From positions 1 through 9,756 of the forward strand of contig JALSLS010000374.1 of assembly GCA_026988195.1 (NCBI GenBank): DNA of 9,756 nucleotides, read 5' to 3'. The notes below the pieces were generated by a model. It was not told where the DNA came from and did not search any database. It was given only the letters and a program-made list of their open reading frames with translations. The position numbers were made by a program, and so were the translations under genes. Below, piece after piece: positions 1 to 6,214 of this stretch (its first letter is position 1; each line of letters starts with the position of its first letter). This DNA comes from Methylomonas sp. (GTDB lineage: Bacteria; Pseudomonadota; Gammaproteobacteria; Methylococcales; Methylomonadaceae).

Positions 1-70
1 ATAGCTGTTGTATTATTTTGTGAAATGCTTCTTAGCTACGCCCGCCCTTAACACACCGCTTCGCTGCCTA
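1..70. other. Left-edge intergenic sequence, nothing recognised
   Basis: No gene can be supported here. A short open stretch from base 1 ends at the TAA at 49-51 and could be the tail of an upstream gene, but its 16 residues match nothing I recognise. The stretch from 1 to 489 as a whole is made of the repeats listed separately plus the fhc leader. Confidence 0.4.
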
Positions 71-129
71 CCTACGTGCATAATCTACATGCAGATATTG
101 CTGTAGCAAATATCTGTCTATGCACTAGG
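71..129. repeat. Imperfect long hairpin repeat
   Basis: The outer arms CCTACGTGCATA (71-82) and TATGCACTAGG (119-129) pair except for one bulged G. Inside them CAGATATT (92-99) pairs perfectly with AATATCTG (109-116), closed by GC/GC with one bulged A and a TGTA loop (102-105). The right end overlaps the first bases (125-129) of the next element. There is no T-run on either side, so this is not an obvious terminator. It is probably a REP-like palindromic repeat, but no second copy is visible in this window. Confidence 0.55.
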
Positions 130-250
130 AGGCTGTCCGAGAACTAACATTCGAGTCAGCGGACTACCATATATAGTGGTATAAATTTACTTTTAACCAC
201 TATATATTGATTTTATTTTCAAAAGCTTTTGTTCTCGGACAGCCTCCTAG
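125..250. mobile_element. MITE-like element with perfect 20-bp inverted ends
   Basis: The arms CTAGGAGGCTGTCCGAGAAC (125-144) and its exact reverse complement (231-250) bound a 126-bp AT-rich unit with no coding capacity. An inner inverted repeat, ATATATAGTGGT (169-180) with ACCACTATATAT (196-207), and a 12-bp palindrome CAAAAGCTTTTG (220-231) lie within it. The outermost CTAG at each end is itself palindromic, so it may be a 4-bp target duplication rather than part of the inverted repeat. A YTAR-type duplication would suit mobilisation by an IS5-like transposase, but this family assignment is inference. No transposase is present in the window. Confidence 0.7.
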
Positions 251-352
251 TCGGCGCGATTAAAATAATGCTTTTTCTCTGAAACTTCCTATTATCTTCG
301 CGCCGAGGGCGGACGCTCCTACATTATCATTGCCTACTCATAAGCTGAATAG
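251..352. repeat. Left-truncated copy of the foldback element
   Basis: This stretch matches 8451-8553 closely. It shares TCGGCGCGATTAAAAT, the TCGCGCCGAGGGCGG arm, GCTCCTAC and the terminal GCTGAATAG (344-352). Similarity to the other copy stops just after GCTGAATAG, which marks the right end of the element. The left arm is missing up to TCGGCGCGA, exactly at the boundary with the MITE-like element ending at 250, so only a 9-bp stem (251-259 with 298-306) remains. Confidence 0.75.
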
Positions 353-386
353 ATAGTGTTAAACAAGTTTGGGTGCTGGCATTAAC

Positions 387-416
387 TTGAATTAAATAGT
401 GTAATAATGCTATTCT
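387..416 (+). promoter_or_regulatory. Candidate sigma-70 promoter for the fhc operon
   Basis: TTGAAT (387-392) and TATTCT (411-416) with an 18-bp spacer resemble a weak -35/-10 pair. They lie in the repeat-free stretch between the truncated foldback copy and fhcB. Both boxes deviate from consensus, so this is only a candidate based on position and partial match. Confidence 0.3.
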
Positions 417-456
417 AAAAAGATTTGAAGAGTGTGTACAGTAGGGCGCTCAAATT

Positions 457-491
457 GGGTTTAAACCTATATTTAAATATGGGCTTAGGTT
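457..491 (+). promoter_or_regulatory. Palindromic leader upstream of fhcB
   Basis: Two perfect palindromes lie nearly side by side, GGTTTAAACC (458-467) and ATATTTAAATAT (469-480). In addition AACCTA (464-469) can pair with TAGGTT (486-491), enclosing the AT palindrome. As DNA these could be operator half-sites. As RNA they could form a leader hairpin ending about 30 bases before the fhcB start codon. No regulator is recognised. Confidence 0.35.
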
Positions 492-522
492 GAAGATTAA
501 ACTGAAAGCAGAGGTAAGGCTT

Positions 523-1791
523 GTGACAAAAATAACGGAAGTACCCAGCCCATTTTGCGGGATAGGCACAGATGACCTGGTAATTCAGGCTGATGGCATA
601 TCAATTAAAGTCGTTGAAAATGGATGTGTGATAAATACACCTGCTTTTGAGCAAGCGATAACCGATACTAGCCCTAGGGTAAAGGGTGAAGAAGTATCTC
701 TTGCTGTGGCAGTTAGAAATGCTGCAAAGTTGTTAAAAACGGCTAATCAGCCTGTTATTGGCGGCTGTGCAACTGACGTAAACGGTATGCGTGCATTAAT
801 GGCATTAGCCGATCGTAATGGCGCGGTGGTTGATAATATGAATTTTACAGGGGCTAAACGTAACTTTTTAGCCATGCAAGATTCAGGCTGGATGAATACC
901 ACCTTAGCTGAAATTAAAAATCGTTGTGATTTGTTTATTGTCTTTGGCTGCGATTTAGAAGTTTTTTCTCCAAGATTTTATGAGCGTTATTTATGGAATA
1001 AAGAGTCCATGTTTATGGATGATACCAGCGCACGTGAAGTGATCTATATTGGTACCGCACCTTCAGGTGATGCTTCAACCTCACCCAATAAAACCAAGGC
1101 GCAGGTTTTAGAATGTGCTGATACTGATTTGCCTGAAGTCACTGCTGTTTTAAAAGCTTTAATTAAAGACAACCCTGTTTTTGCTAAGCAAGTCGCTGGA
1201 ATAGCGGTTGCTGATTTACAAGAAATTGCAGATAAGTTAAAAGCCGCAACTTATGGGGTGGTGACATGGGCAGCTGGTGCTTTAGACTTCCCTCAAGCCG
1301 AGTTAACGGTACAAACCATTTGTGAATTAGTTAAAGATGTTAATGCTTCAGGCGTTAGATGTTCTGGTTTTCCTTTAGGGGGAAAAGACGGTGATCAAAC
1401 AGCAAACCAAGTGTGTGGTTGGCAGACAGGCTATCCAGCCAGAATGCGTTTTTCTAGTGACTTTCCAGAATATGATCCCTTTTTATACGATATAAATGCC
1501 ATGTTTGCTAATGGTGAAGTGGATGCTTTTTTATGGGTTCAATCCTTTAATACTAGTGCTGTTCCGCCACATGGTGGAAAAATCCCAACCATTGTTGTTG
1601 CTCGTTCGGGAATGATATTTGAAGAGGAGCCTGAAGTGTTTATTCCGGTAGGGACACCAGGGATTGATCATGCTGGACATGCTTATCGCTCGGATAACGT
1701 GGTGGCAATACGATTAAAAAAATTAAGAGATTCAGGGCTGCCAACAACGGCAGACGTATTGACAGCGATTGAACAAGCATTGGTGATATAA
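523..1791 (+). CDS. fhcB: Formyltransferase/hydrolase complex subunit B (FhcB)
   Basis: FhcB is a cytoplasmic subunit of the formyltransferase/hydrolase complex and is homologous to the FmdB/FwdB subunit of archaeal formylmethanofuran dehydrogenase. I chose the GTG at 523, which gives 422 residues, because GAGG (511-514) lies about 8 bases ahead. An in-frame TTG at 490 has no spaced Shine-Dalgarno and sits in a palindromic leader. The family N-terminus is visible as SPFCGIGTDD (residues 9-18), followed by GGCATDVNGMRA (80-91) and CDLFIVFGCDLEVFSPRFYERY (135-156, broken here as C135 to Y156). From memory the archaeal enzymes have CPFCGxxCDD and a CHGP-type Mo/W ligand. Here the flanking cysteines are Ser9 and Thr16, and the ligand region reads NFTGAKRNF (107-115), so the redox centres appear lost. 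It is the first gene of fhcBADC and ends 2 bp before fhcA. Confidence 0.93.
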   Translation: MTKITEVPSPFCGIGTDDLVIQADGISIKVVENGCVINTPAFEQAITDTSPRVKGEEVSLAVAVRNAAKLLKTANQPVIGGCATDVNGMRALMALADRNGAVVDNMNFTGAKRNFLAMQDSGWMNTTLAEIKNRCDLFIVFGCDLEVFSPRFYERYLWNKESMFMDDTSAREVIYIGTAPSGDASTSPNKTKAQVLECADTDLPEVTAVLKALIKDNPVFAKQVAGIAVADLQEIADKLKAATYGVVTWAAGALDFPQAELTVQTICELVKDVNASGVRCSGFPLGGKDGDQTANQVCGWQTGYPARMRFSSDFPEYDPFLYDINAMFANGEVDAFLWVQSFNTSAVPPHGGKIPTIVVARSGMIFEEEPEVFIPVGTPGIDHAGHAYRSDNVVAIRLKKLRDSGLPTTADVLTAIEQALVI

Positions 1792-1793
1792 GC

Positions 1794-3458
1794 ATGTTAA
1801 CAAAATTAACGGGTGGCATTGTCTACGACCCAGCCAACAAGGTGAATGGCAAGAAAAAAGACATCTATATTAAAGATGGCAAAATTGTAAATAAGCCAAG
1901 AAATGTAGAGCCTGACAAAGAATACAATATCACCGGTAAAGTGGTGATGGCTGGTGCGATTGATTTACATACTCATATTGGGGGGGGTAAAGGTAATATT
2001 GCTCGAATGTTAATGCCAGAAAATCATCGGATTGATGCTGTTTCTCATACGGACATTAAGCGGGCAGGAACGGGTCATGCCATGCCGAGTACATTTATTA
2101 CAGGCTATCGCTATGCAGAAATGGGTTACACCGCAGCCTTTGAACCTGCAGTATTACCGGTTAATGCTAGGCAAGCGCATATGGAAATGGGTGATGTGCC
2201 GATGCTGGATAAAGGTGGCTATGCCATGCTGGGGAGTGATGATTATTTTTTGCGGATGATGACGGCGAAAAAAGATCAACAGGCGATAAATGACTATGTA
2301 GCTTGGACACTTCGAGCAACACAATGTGTTGGAATTAAAGTGGTAAATCCTGGGGGCATTAGTGCTTTTAAATTCAATCAGCGGCAGTTAGATCTGGATG
2401 AAAAAAATAGACACTACAATGTAACCCCTAGAGATATTTTAAAATCATTGGCAACCGCGGTTAAAGAATTAGGGGTTAAGCACCCTTTACATGTTCACGG
2501 TAGTAACTTAGGTGTGCCTGGCAATATTCAAACTACACTGGATTCAATCGCGGGTGTCGATGGCTTACCGATGCATTTAACCCATGTACAATTTCATAGT
2601 TATGGGACAGAAGGAGACTTTAAGTTTTCTTCCGGTGCAGCGCAAATTGCAGAATCAATCAATAAACATAAAAATATGTCCGTTGATGTTGGGCAGATCA
2701 TGTTTGGTCAAACCATTACCGCATCAGGCGATAATATGCGTCAATATGCTAACCATGGTTATGCCAACCCTAATAAATGGGTGTGCATGGATATTGAGTG
2801 TGATGCTGGCTGTGGCTTGGTTCCCTTTAAATATCGTGATCAAAATTTTGTTAATGCACTGCAATGGGCGATTGGCTTAGAAATATTCTTATTAGTTAAA
2901 GATCCATGGCGTATCTTTTTAACCACGGATCACCCCAATGGTGCGCCCTTTAGCTCTTATCCGCATTTAATACGCTTATTAATGGATAAAAGTTTCCGTA
3001 ACGATATGTTGTCGACCATTCACCCAGAGGCACAAAAAATGTCTACTTTGGGTTCAATTGATCGTGAATATACTATGCAGGAAATTGCTATTTTAACCCG
3101 AGCGGGCGCAGCCAAAATTACTGGTCTAGTAGGGCGAGGATCTTTAGGTAAAGATAGTTGGGCTGATATTACGGTTTACACAGAAAATGAAAATCGTGAA
3201 AAAATGTTTGAAAAACCAGACTATGTGTTTAAAGATGGTGAGCTGGTTGTTAAAGACGGAGAGGTGGTTAAAACTGTTTGGGGGACAACCCATGTGGTTA
3301 GACCTGAATATGATAAATCAGTCGAAAAAGATCTGAAAAAATACTTTGATAAATATATGACCATGAAGATGGGTAACTTTGCTATTAGTGATGATGAAAT
3401 TACCGAAGATGGGCGCGGCAGTATAACGGTGCATCCAACAGTCGGGGGAAAAGTATGA
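1794..3458 (+). CDS. fhcA: Formyltransferase/hydrolase complex subunit A, formyl-methylofuran hydrolase (FhcA)
   Basis: FhcA is an amidohydrolase-superfamily subunit of 554 residues that hydrolyses the formyl group of formyl-methylofuran to formate, which is the last step of the methanopterin-linked oxidation of formaldehyde. It is homologous to archaeal FmdA/FwdA. Visible metal-site motifs are HTH (His59, His61) in IDLHTHIGGG, Lys182 in GIKVVNPGG as the probable carboxylated bridging lysine, HVHGSN (His233, His235), HLTHVQFHSYG (His261, His264, His268) and Asp379 in TTDHPNGAPF. Together these fit the binuclear zinc centre known for the family. The length is normal for FmdA-type proteins. The ATG at 1794 follows the fhcB stop by 2 bp, and the C-terminus overlaps fhcD by an ATGA. 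A strongly conserved core and an undisturbed frame give high certainty. Confidence 0.97.
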   Translation: MLTKLTGGIVYDPANKVNGKKKDIYIKDGKIVNKPRNVEPDKEYNITGKVVMAGAIDLHTHIGGGKGNIARMLMPENHRIDAVSHTDIKRAGTGHAMPSTFITGYRYAEMGYTAAFEPAVLPVNARQAHMEMGDVPMLDKGGYAMLGSDDYFLRMMTAKKDQQAINDYVAWTLRATQCVGIKVVNPGGISAFKFNQRQLDLDEKNRHYNVTPRDILKSLATAVKELGVKHPLHVHGSNLGVPGNIQTTLDSIAGVDGLPMHLTHVQFHSYGTEGDFKFSSGAAQIAESINKHKNMSVDVGQIMFGQTITASGDNMRQYANHGYANPNKWVCMDIECDAGCGLVPFKYRDQNFVNALQWAIGLEIFLLVKDPWRIFLTTDHPNGAPFSSYPHLIRLLMDKSFRNDMLSTIHPEAQKMSTLGSIDREYTMQEIAILTRAGAAKITGLVGRGSLGKDSWADITVYTENENREKMFEKPDYVFKDGELVVKDGEVVKTVWGTTHVVRPEYDKSVEKDLKKYFDKYMTMKMGNFAISDDEITEDGRGSITVHPTVGGKV

Positions 3459-4351
3459 TTATCAATGGGGTAACAATTGATGAGACTTTCGCCGAAGCTT
3501 TTGGGATGAAAGCCACGCGAGCGATTATCACCGCTCAAAATGAAAAATGGGCGATGATTTCTGCACAAGCGATGACAGGCTTTGCAACTTCTGTAATTGC
3601 CTGTGGTTGTGAGGCAGGTATAGAAAAAGTTTTAGAGCCATCAGAAACACCTGATGGTCGCCCAGGTGTATCCGTTCTAATTTTTGCTATGGGTGGAAAA
3701 AGTCTGGCTAAGCAATTAGAAACCAGAGCAGGGCAGTGTGTATTAACTTCACCGACTTCTGCTTTGTTTGCAGGGATTGATGAAGGGGTACAAATTCCTT
3801 TAGGTAAAAACCTGCGTTATTTTGGGGATGGCTTTCAAATTGCTAAAAAAATAGCAGGAAAACGTTATTGGCGTATTCCGGTGATGGATGGTGAGTTTTT
3901 AACCGAAGAAACTACAGGCCGTGTTGAAGCAGTAGGTGGCGGTAACTTTTTAGTATTAGCCAAATCACAACCACAAGCATTAGCAGCCTGTGAAGCCGCT
4001 ATTGAAGAAATGCGTAAAATTCCTAATGTGATTATGCCATTTCCTGGTGGAGTAGTTAGATCCGGTTCTAAAGTTGGCTCAAAATATCCTGCATTAGGCG
4101 CATCTAGTAATGATGCTTTTTGTCCCACCTTAAAAGGCATGACCAAAACTGAATTACCCGCTGATTGCGAATCAGTGATGGAAATTGTGATTGATGGTTT
4201 AACCAAAGAAGATATTGATAAAGCCATGCGTGTCGGTATTCAAGCGGTGTGTGACTTAGGTGCAGAAAATGGCATCCAAAGAATTAGCGCAGGAAATTAT
4301 GGCGGTAAATTAGGGCCATTCCACTTTCATTTAAGGGAGATTATGGCATGA
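3455..4351 (+). CDS. fhcD: Formylmethanofuran:tetrahydromethanopterin formyltransferase (FhcD/Ftr)
   Basis: FhcD transfers the formyl group between tetrahydromethanopterin and methylofuran in the cytoplasmic Fhc complex. In methylotrophs the direction is toward formyl-methylofuran, which FhcA then hydrolyses. At 298 residues it has the usual Ftr length. Family signatures are plain: ETPDGRPGVSVLIF (64-77), RAGQCVLTSPTSALFAG (91-107), LRYFGDGFQIAKK (120-132), RYWRIPVMDGEF (137-148), and the C-terminal ISAGNYGGKLGPFHFHL (277-293). The ATG at 3455 overlaps the fhcA stop as ATGA, with GGGGGAAAAG just upstream, indicating translational coupling. The stop likewise overlaps fhcC. Nothing looks broken or unusual. 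The alternative name is ftr. Confidence 0.97.
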   Translation: MIINGVTIDETFAEAFGMKATRAIITAQNEKWAMISAQAMTGFATSVIACGCEAGIEKVLEPSETPDGRPGVSVLIFAMGGKSLAKQLETRAGQCVLTSPTSALFAGIDEGVQIPLGKNLRYFGDGFQIAKKIAGKRYWRIPVMDGEFLTEETTGRVEAVGGGNFLVLAKSQPQALAACEAAIEEMRKIPNVIMPFPGGVVRSGSKVGSKYPALGASSNDAFCPTLKGMTKTELPADCESVMEIVIDGLTKEDIDKAMRVGIQAVCDLGAENGIQRISAGNYGGKLGPFHFHLREIMA

Positions 4352-5160
4352 GTGCATTAACATTTAAAATGAAGCGTCGCTTAGACCAGCGTGTTGATAT
4401 GTCACCGCTGGTTTGTAATAAGCTAGCAGGAATGATTCCAACAGAAATTGCAGCGATTGAATTACAGAATGGAAAAAGCAAGATTCGTGTTGATGAGTTA
4501 TTTCGTATAAACGGGGATGACACTCAAAACATCGTGATTGAAGGCAGCTTTTCAAAGTTAGACTTTATCGGTAAGCAGTTAGAGGGCGGCTCTATCACTG
4601 TAATGGGTGATGTAGGGGCTTATCTAGGTTTAGAAATGAAATCGGGTAGCATTAAAGTTGATGGCAATGCGGGCATTTATGCCGCTTGTGAAATGAAAAA
4701 TGGCTACCTAGAAATTAAAGGCAATGCTGGCGATTTATTAGCTGCAGCTCTACCAGGGAACAAGCAAGGTATGAGAGGCGGTACGGTTTTAGTCAAAGGC
4801 AATGCTGGTGAGCGTGCTGGCGATCATATGCGTAGAGGTACGCTATTGATTGAAGGTAATGCCGGTGATTACTGTGGCTCAAGAATGGTAGCGGGTACAA
4901 TTGCGGTAATGGGTACAACAGGACGTTATTTAGGTTATGCCATGCGTAGGGGAACCTTATTGCTATGGAATCAGCCTCAATTATCAGCTACTTTTAATGA
5001 TTGTGGTTCGCATACGCTAGCATTTTTACCTATATTATTTGCTTCATTTAAAAACTTAAATTCTAAATTTGCTAAAGAATCAGCAAGATTTAATCGTGTT
5101 CAGCGTTATGGCGGTGATATGGCAGAGACGGGGCGCGGTGAAGTTTTAGTTAAAATATAG
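4348..5160 (+). CDS. fhcC: Formyltransferase/hydrolase complex subunit C (FhcC)
   Basis: FhcC is the structural subunit of the Fhc complex, homologous to FmdC/FwdC and to the GXGXG domain of glutamate synthase, which forms a right-handed beta-helix. The 270-residue protein shows six GxxGxxxG-type turns: GDVGAYLG (87-94), GNAGIYAA (106-113), GNAGDLLA (125-132), GNAGERAG (151-158), GNAGDYCG (170-177) and GTTGRYLG (189-196). Spacing is 19 residues except for one 26-residue interval, caused by an insertion with PGNKQGM (136-142). The start ATG overlaps the fhcD stop as ATGA, with AAGGGAG upstream. It closes the fhcBADC operon. After its TAG stop no T-tailed terminator is visible, only the REP-like doublet at 5245-5310. 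Confidence 0.95.
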   Translation: MSALTFKMKRRLDQRVDMSPLVCNKLAGMIPTEIAAIELQNGKSKIRVDELFRINGDDTQNIVIEGSFSKLDFIGKQLEGGSITVMGDVGAYLGLEMKSGSIKVDGNAGIYAACEMKNGYLEIKGNAGDLLAAALPGNKQGMRGGTVLVKGNAGERAGDHMRRGTLLIEGNAGDYCGSRMVAGTIAVMGTTGRYLGYAMRRGTLLLWNQPQLSATFNDCGSHTLAFLPILFASFKNLNSKFAKESARFNRVQRYGGDMAETGRGEVLVKI

Positions 5161-5244
5161 AGTCAGGGTGAGTGCTGCCTTAGGCTATCGAAATTAGCTG
5201 TTTTATACGAACTTTCCCTTCCTAGTTTATGGATGCCCTATTGA

Positions 5245-5310
5245 TAGGATGTGCCGACGTAGGAGGCGCATCAACGGCTATTGATGCGCTTCGTTCCTCA
5301 GCACATCCTA
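5245..5310. repeat. REP-like doublet (BIME-like hairpin)
   Basis: Outer arms TAGGATGTGC (5245-5254) and GCACATCCTA (5301-5310) are perfect complements. Inner arms GCGCATCAA (5266-5274) and TTGATGCGC (5281-5289) enclose a CGGCTA loop. Each half is also a small hairpin by itself, GATGTGC with GCGCATC using one G-T pair, so this reads as two REP units in inverted orientation. It lies between fhcC and the Uma2-like gene. No T-run follows, so transcript stabilisation or attenuation is more likely than classical termination. Confidence 0.7.
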
Positions 5311-5361
5311 TGGGTTCTATTTGTTTGGTAGCCAATAAGCAGGGACATAATAATGTAATAC

Positions 5362-5380
5362 TAATATACCCAGTATATTA
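5362..5380. promoter_or_regulatory. Perfect 8-bp palindrome, candidate operator of the Uma2-like gene
   Basis: TAATATAC (5362-5369) and GTATATTA (5373-5380) are exact inverted repeats around CCA. The site ends 7 bases ahead of the ribosome binding site GAGGAGG (5388-5394) of the gene starting at 5403. This position suits a repressor operator or an element in the 5' leader. No matching regulator is encoded in the window. Confidence 0.4.
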
Positions 5381-5402
5381 AGGGAATGAGGAGGTTATCA
5401 AA

Positions 5403-5966
5403 ATGAAATCGACAGCAGAACAGTTAAATATTAGTGTTACTGATTACTTGGAAGGTGAATTAATCAGTGAGATAAAGCATGAATACATTAATGGTGATGT
5501 TTATTCCATGGTGGGTGCGAAGCGAGCGCACAATCTGGTCAGTATGAATTTGGCTGCTATTTTATACAATCATTTACGAGGTAAACCCTGTCGAGTATTT
5601 GGCTCAGATATGAAAGTTGGGATCCAGACCGCAACAGATGACTTCTTTTATTACCCAGACCTGCATGTAAGTTGCGAAAAGGCCAATAACGTCCATTTCA
5701 ACAGCGAGCCAAAACTCATTATAGAAGTCCTTTCGGATTCAACTGAGCGTAAAGACCGCGCAGAAAAATTTTATAACTATCGTAAATTAGAAAGCTTGCA
5801 AGACTATGTACTAGTGGCTCAAGACTGTCAGCGCGTAGAAATTTATAGTCGATCTCAAGCCTGGGAGTTAACCCTGTTTACTCAAGAAACAGATAAATTT
5901 AGTTTTGATTCTGTAGCGCTAAATTTAACCCTAGCAGAAATTTATCAAGATGTTGAGTTTGACTAA
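5403..5966 (+). CDS. Uma2 family (DUF820) PD-(D/E)XK nuclease-like protein
   Basis: This 187-residue protein has the full length and motif order of the Uma2/DUF820 family, predicted restriction-endonuclease-like proteins whose cellular role is largely unknown. Visible are KHEYINGDVYSMVG (25-38, Glu27), FGSDMKVGI (66-74), YYPDLHV (83-89, Asp86), PKLIIEVLSDST (103-114, Glu108), and RAEKFYNYRKL (119-129, Lys122). Asp86, Glu108 and a downstream lysine are the probable PD-(D/E)XK residues. A strong ribosome binding site GAGGAGG (5388-5394) decides the ATG start. It is isolated between a REP doublet and a terminator and so is probably monocistronic. Nuclease activity is inferred from the fold and has not been shown for this protein. 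I see no antitoxin or methylase partner. Confidence 0.88.
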   Translation: MKSTAEQLNISVTDYLEGELISEIKHEYINGDVYSMVGAKRAHNLVSMNLAAILYNHLRGKPCRVFGSDMKVGIQTATDDFFYYPDLHVSCEKANNVHFNSEPKLIIEVLSDSTERKDRAEKFYNYRKLESLQDYVLVAQDCQRVEIYSRSQAWELTLFTQETDKFSFDSVALNLTLAEIYQDVEFD

Positions 5967-5981
5967 AATTGTATCAGGTAG

Positions 5982-6010
5982 GGTGGGCGGGTTCTTTTGC
6001 CCACCTTTTT
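5982..6010 (+). terminator. Rho-independent terminator of the Uma2-like gene
   Basis: GGTGGGC (5982-5988) pairs perfectly with GCCCACC (5999-6005) across a 10-base loop, followed by TTTTT (6006-6010). It lies 16 bp after the Uma2 stop codon. Confidence 0.85.
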
Positions 6011-6043
6011 ACTTTCCATCCCAAGGTTTATCAACCACAATAA

Positions 6044-6059
6044 CTAGATGGCTAGATGG
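6044..6059. repeat. Tandem 8-bp duplication
   Basis: CTAGATGG occurs twice back to back in the gap between the Uma2 terminator and the lipoprotein gene. The rest of that gap (6011-6214) shows no gene or clear promoter. Confidence 0.5.
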
Positions 6060-6214
6060 AACTGTATGCTCTGGGGAAGGCAGTATAAATCGTGCGTGGT
6101 TCAGGAATAGAGGTATTTGATCGAACTATCAGATTGTAAGGAATCCGAATAAAAATGATATTTGTGCCTTGGTGATAAAAAATATGAGTTTGATTATATG
6201 CAGGCAGAAATTAA

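Noticed and set aside
490..522. TTG at 490 as the start of fhcB
   Set aside because: No spaced Shine-Dalgarno precedes it and it lies in the palindromic leader. GTG at 523 has GAGG at a proper distance and gives a family-like N-terminus.
3221..3568. Minus-strand open frame across the fhcA-fhcD junction
   Set aside because: It lies entirely antisense to two strongly conserved genes and has no recognisable protein features.
5403..5966. Uma2-like gene as part of a restriction-modification or toxin-antitoxin system
   Set aside because: No methylase, antitoxin or specificity gene is next to it, and it is bounded by a REP doublet and its own terminator.
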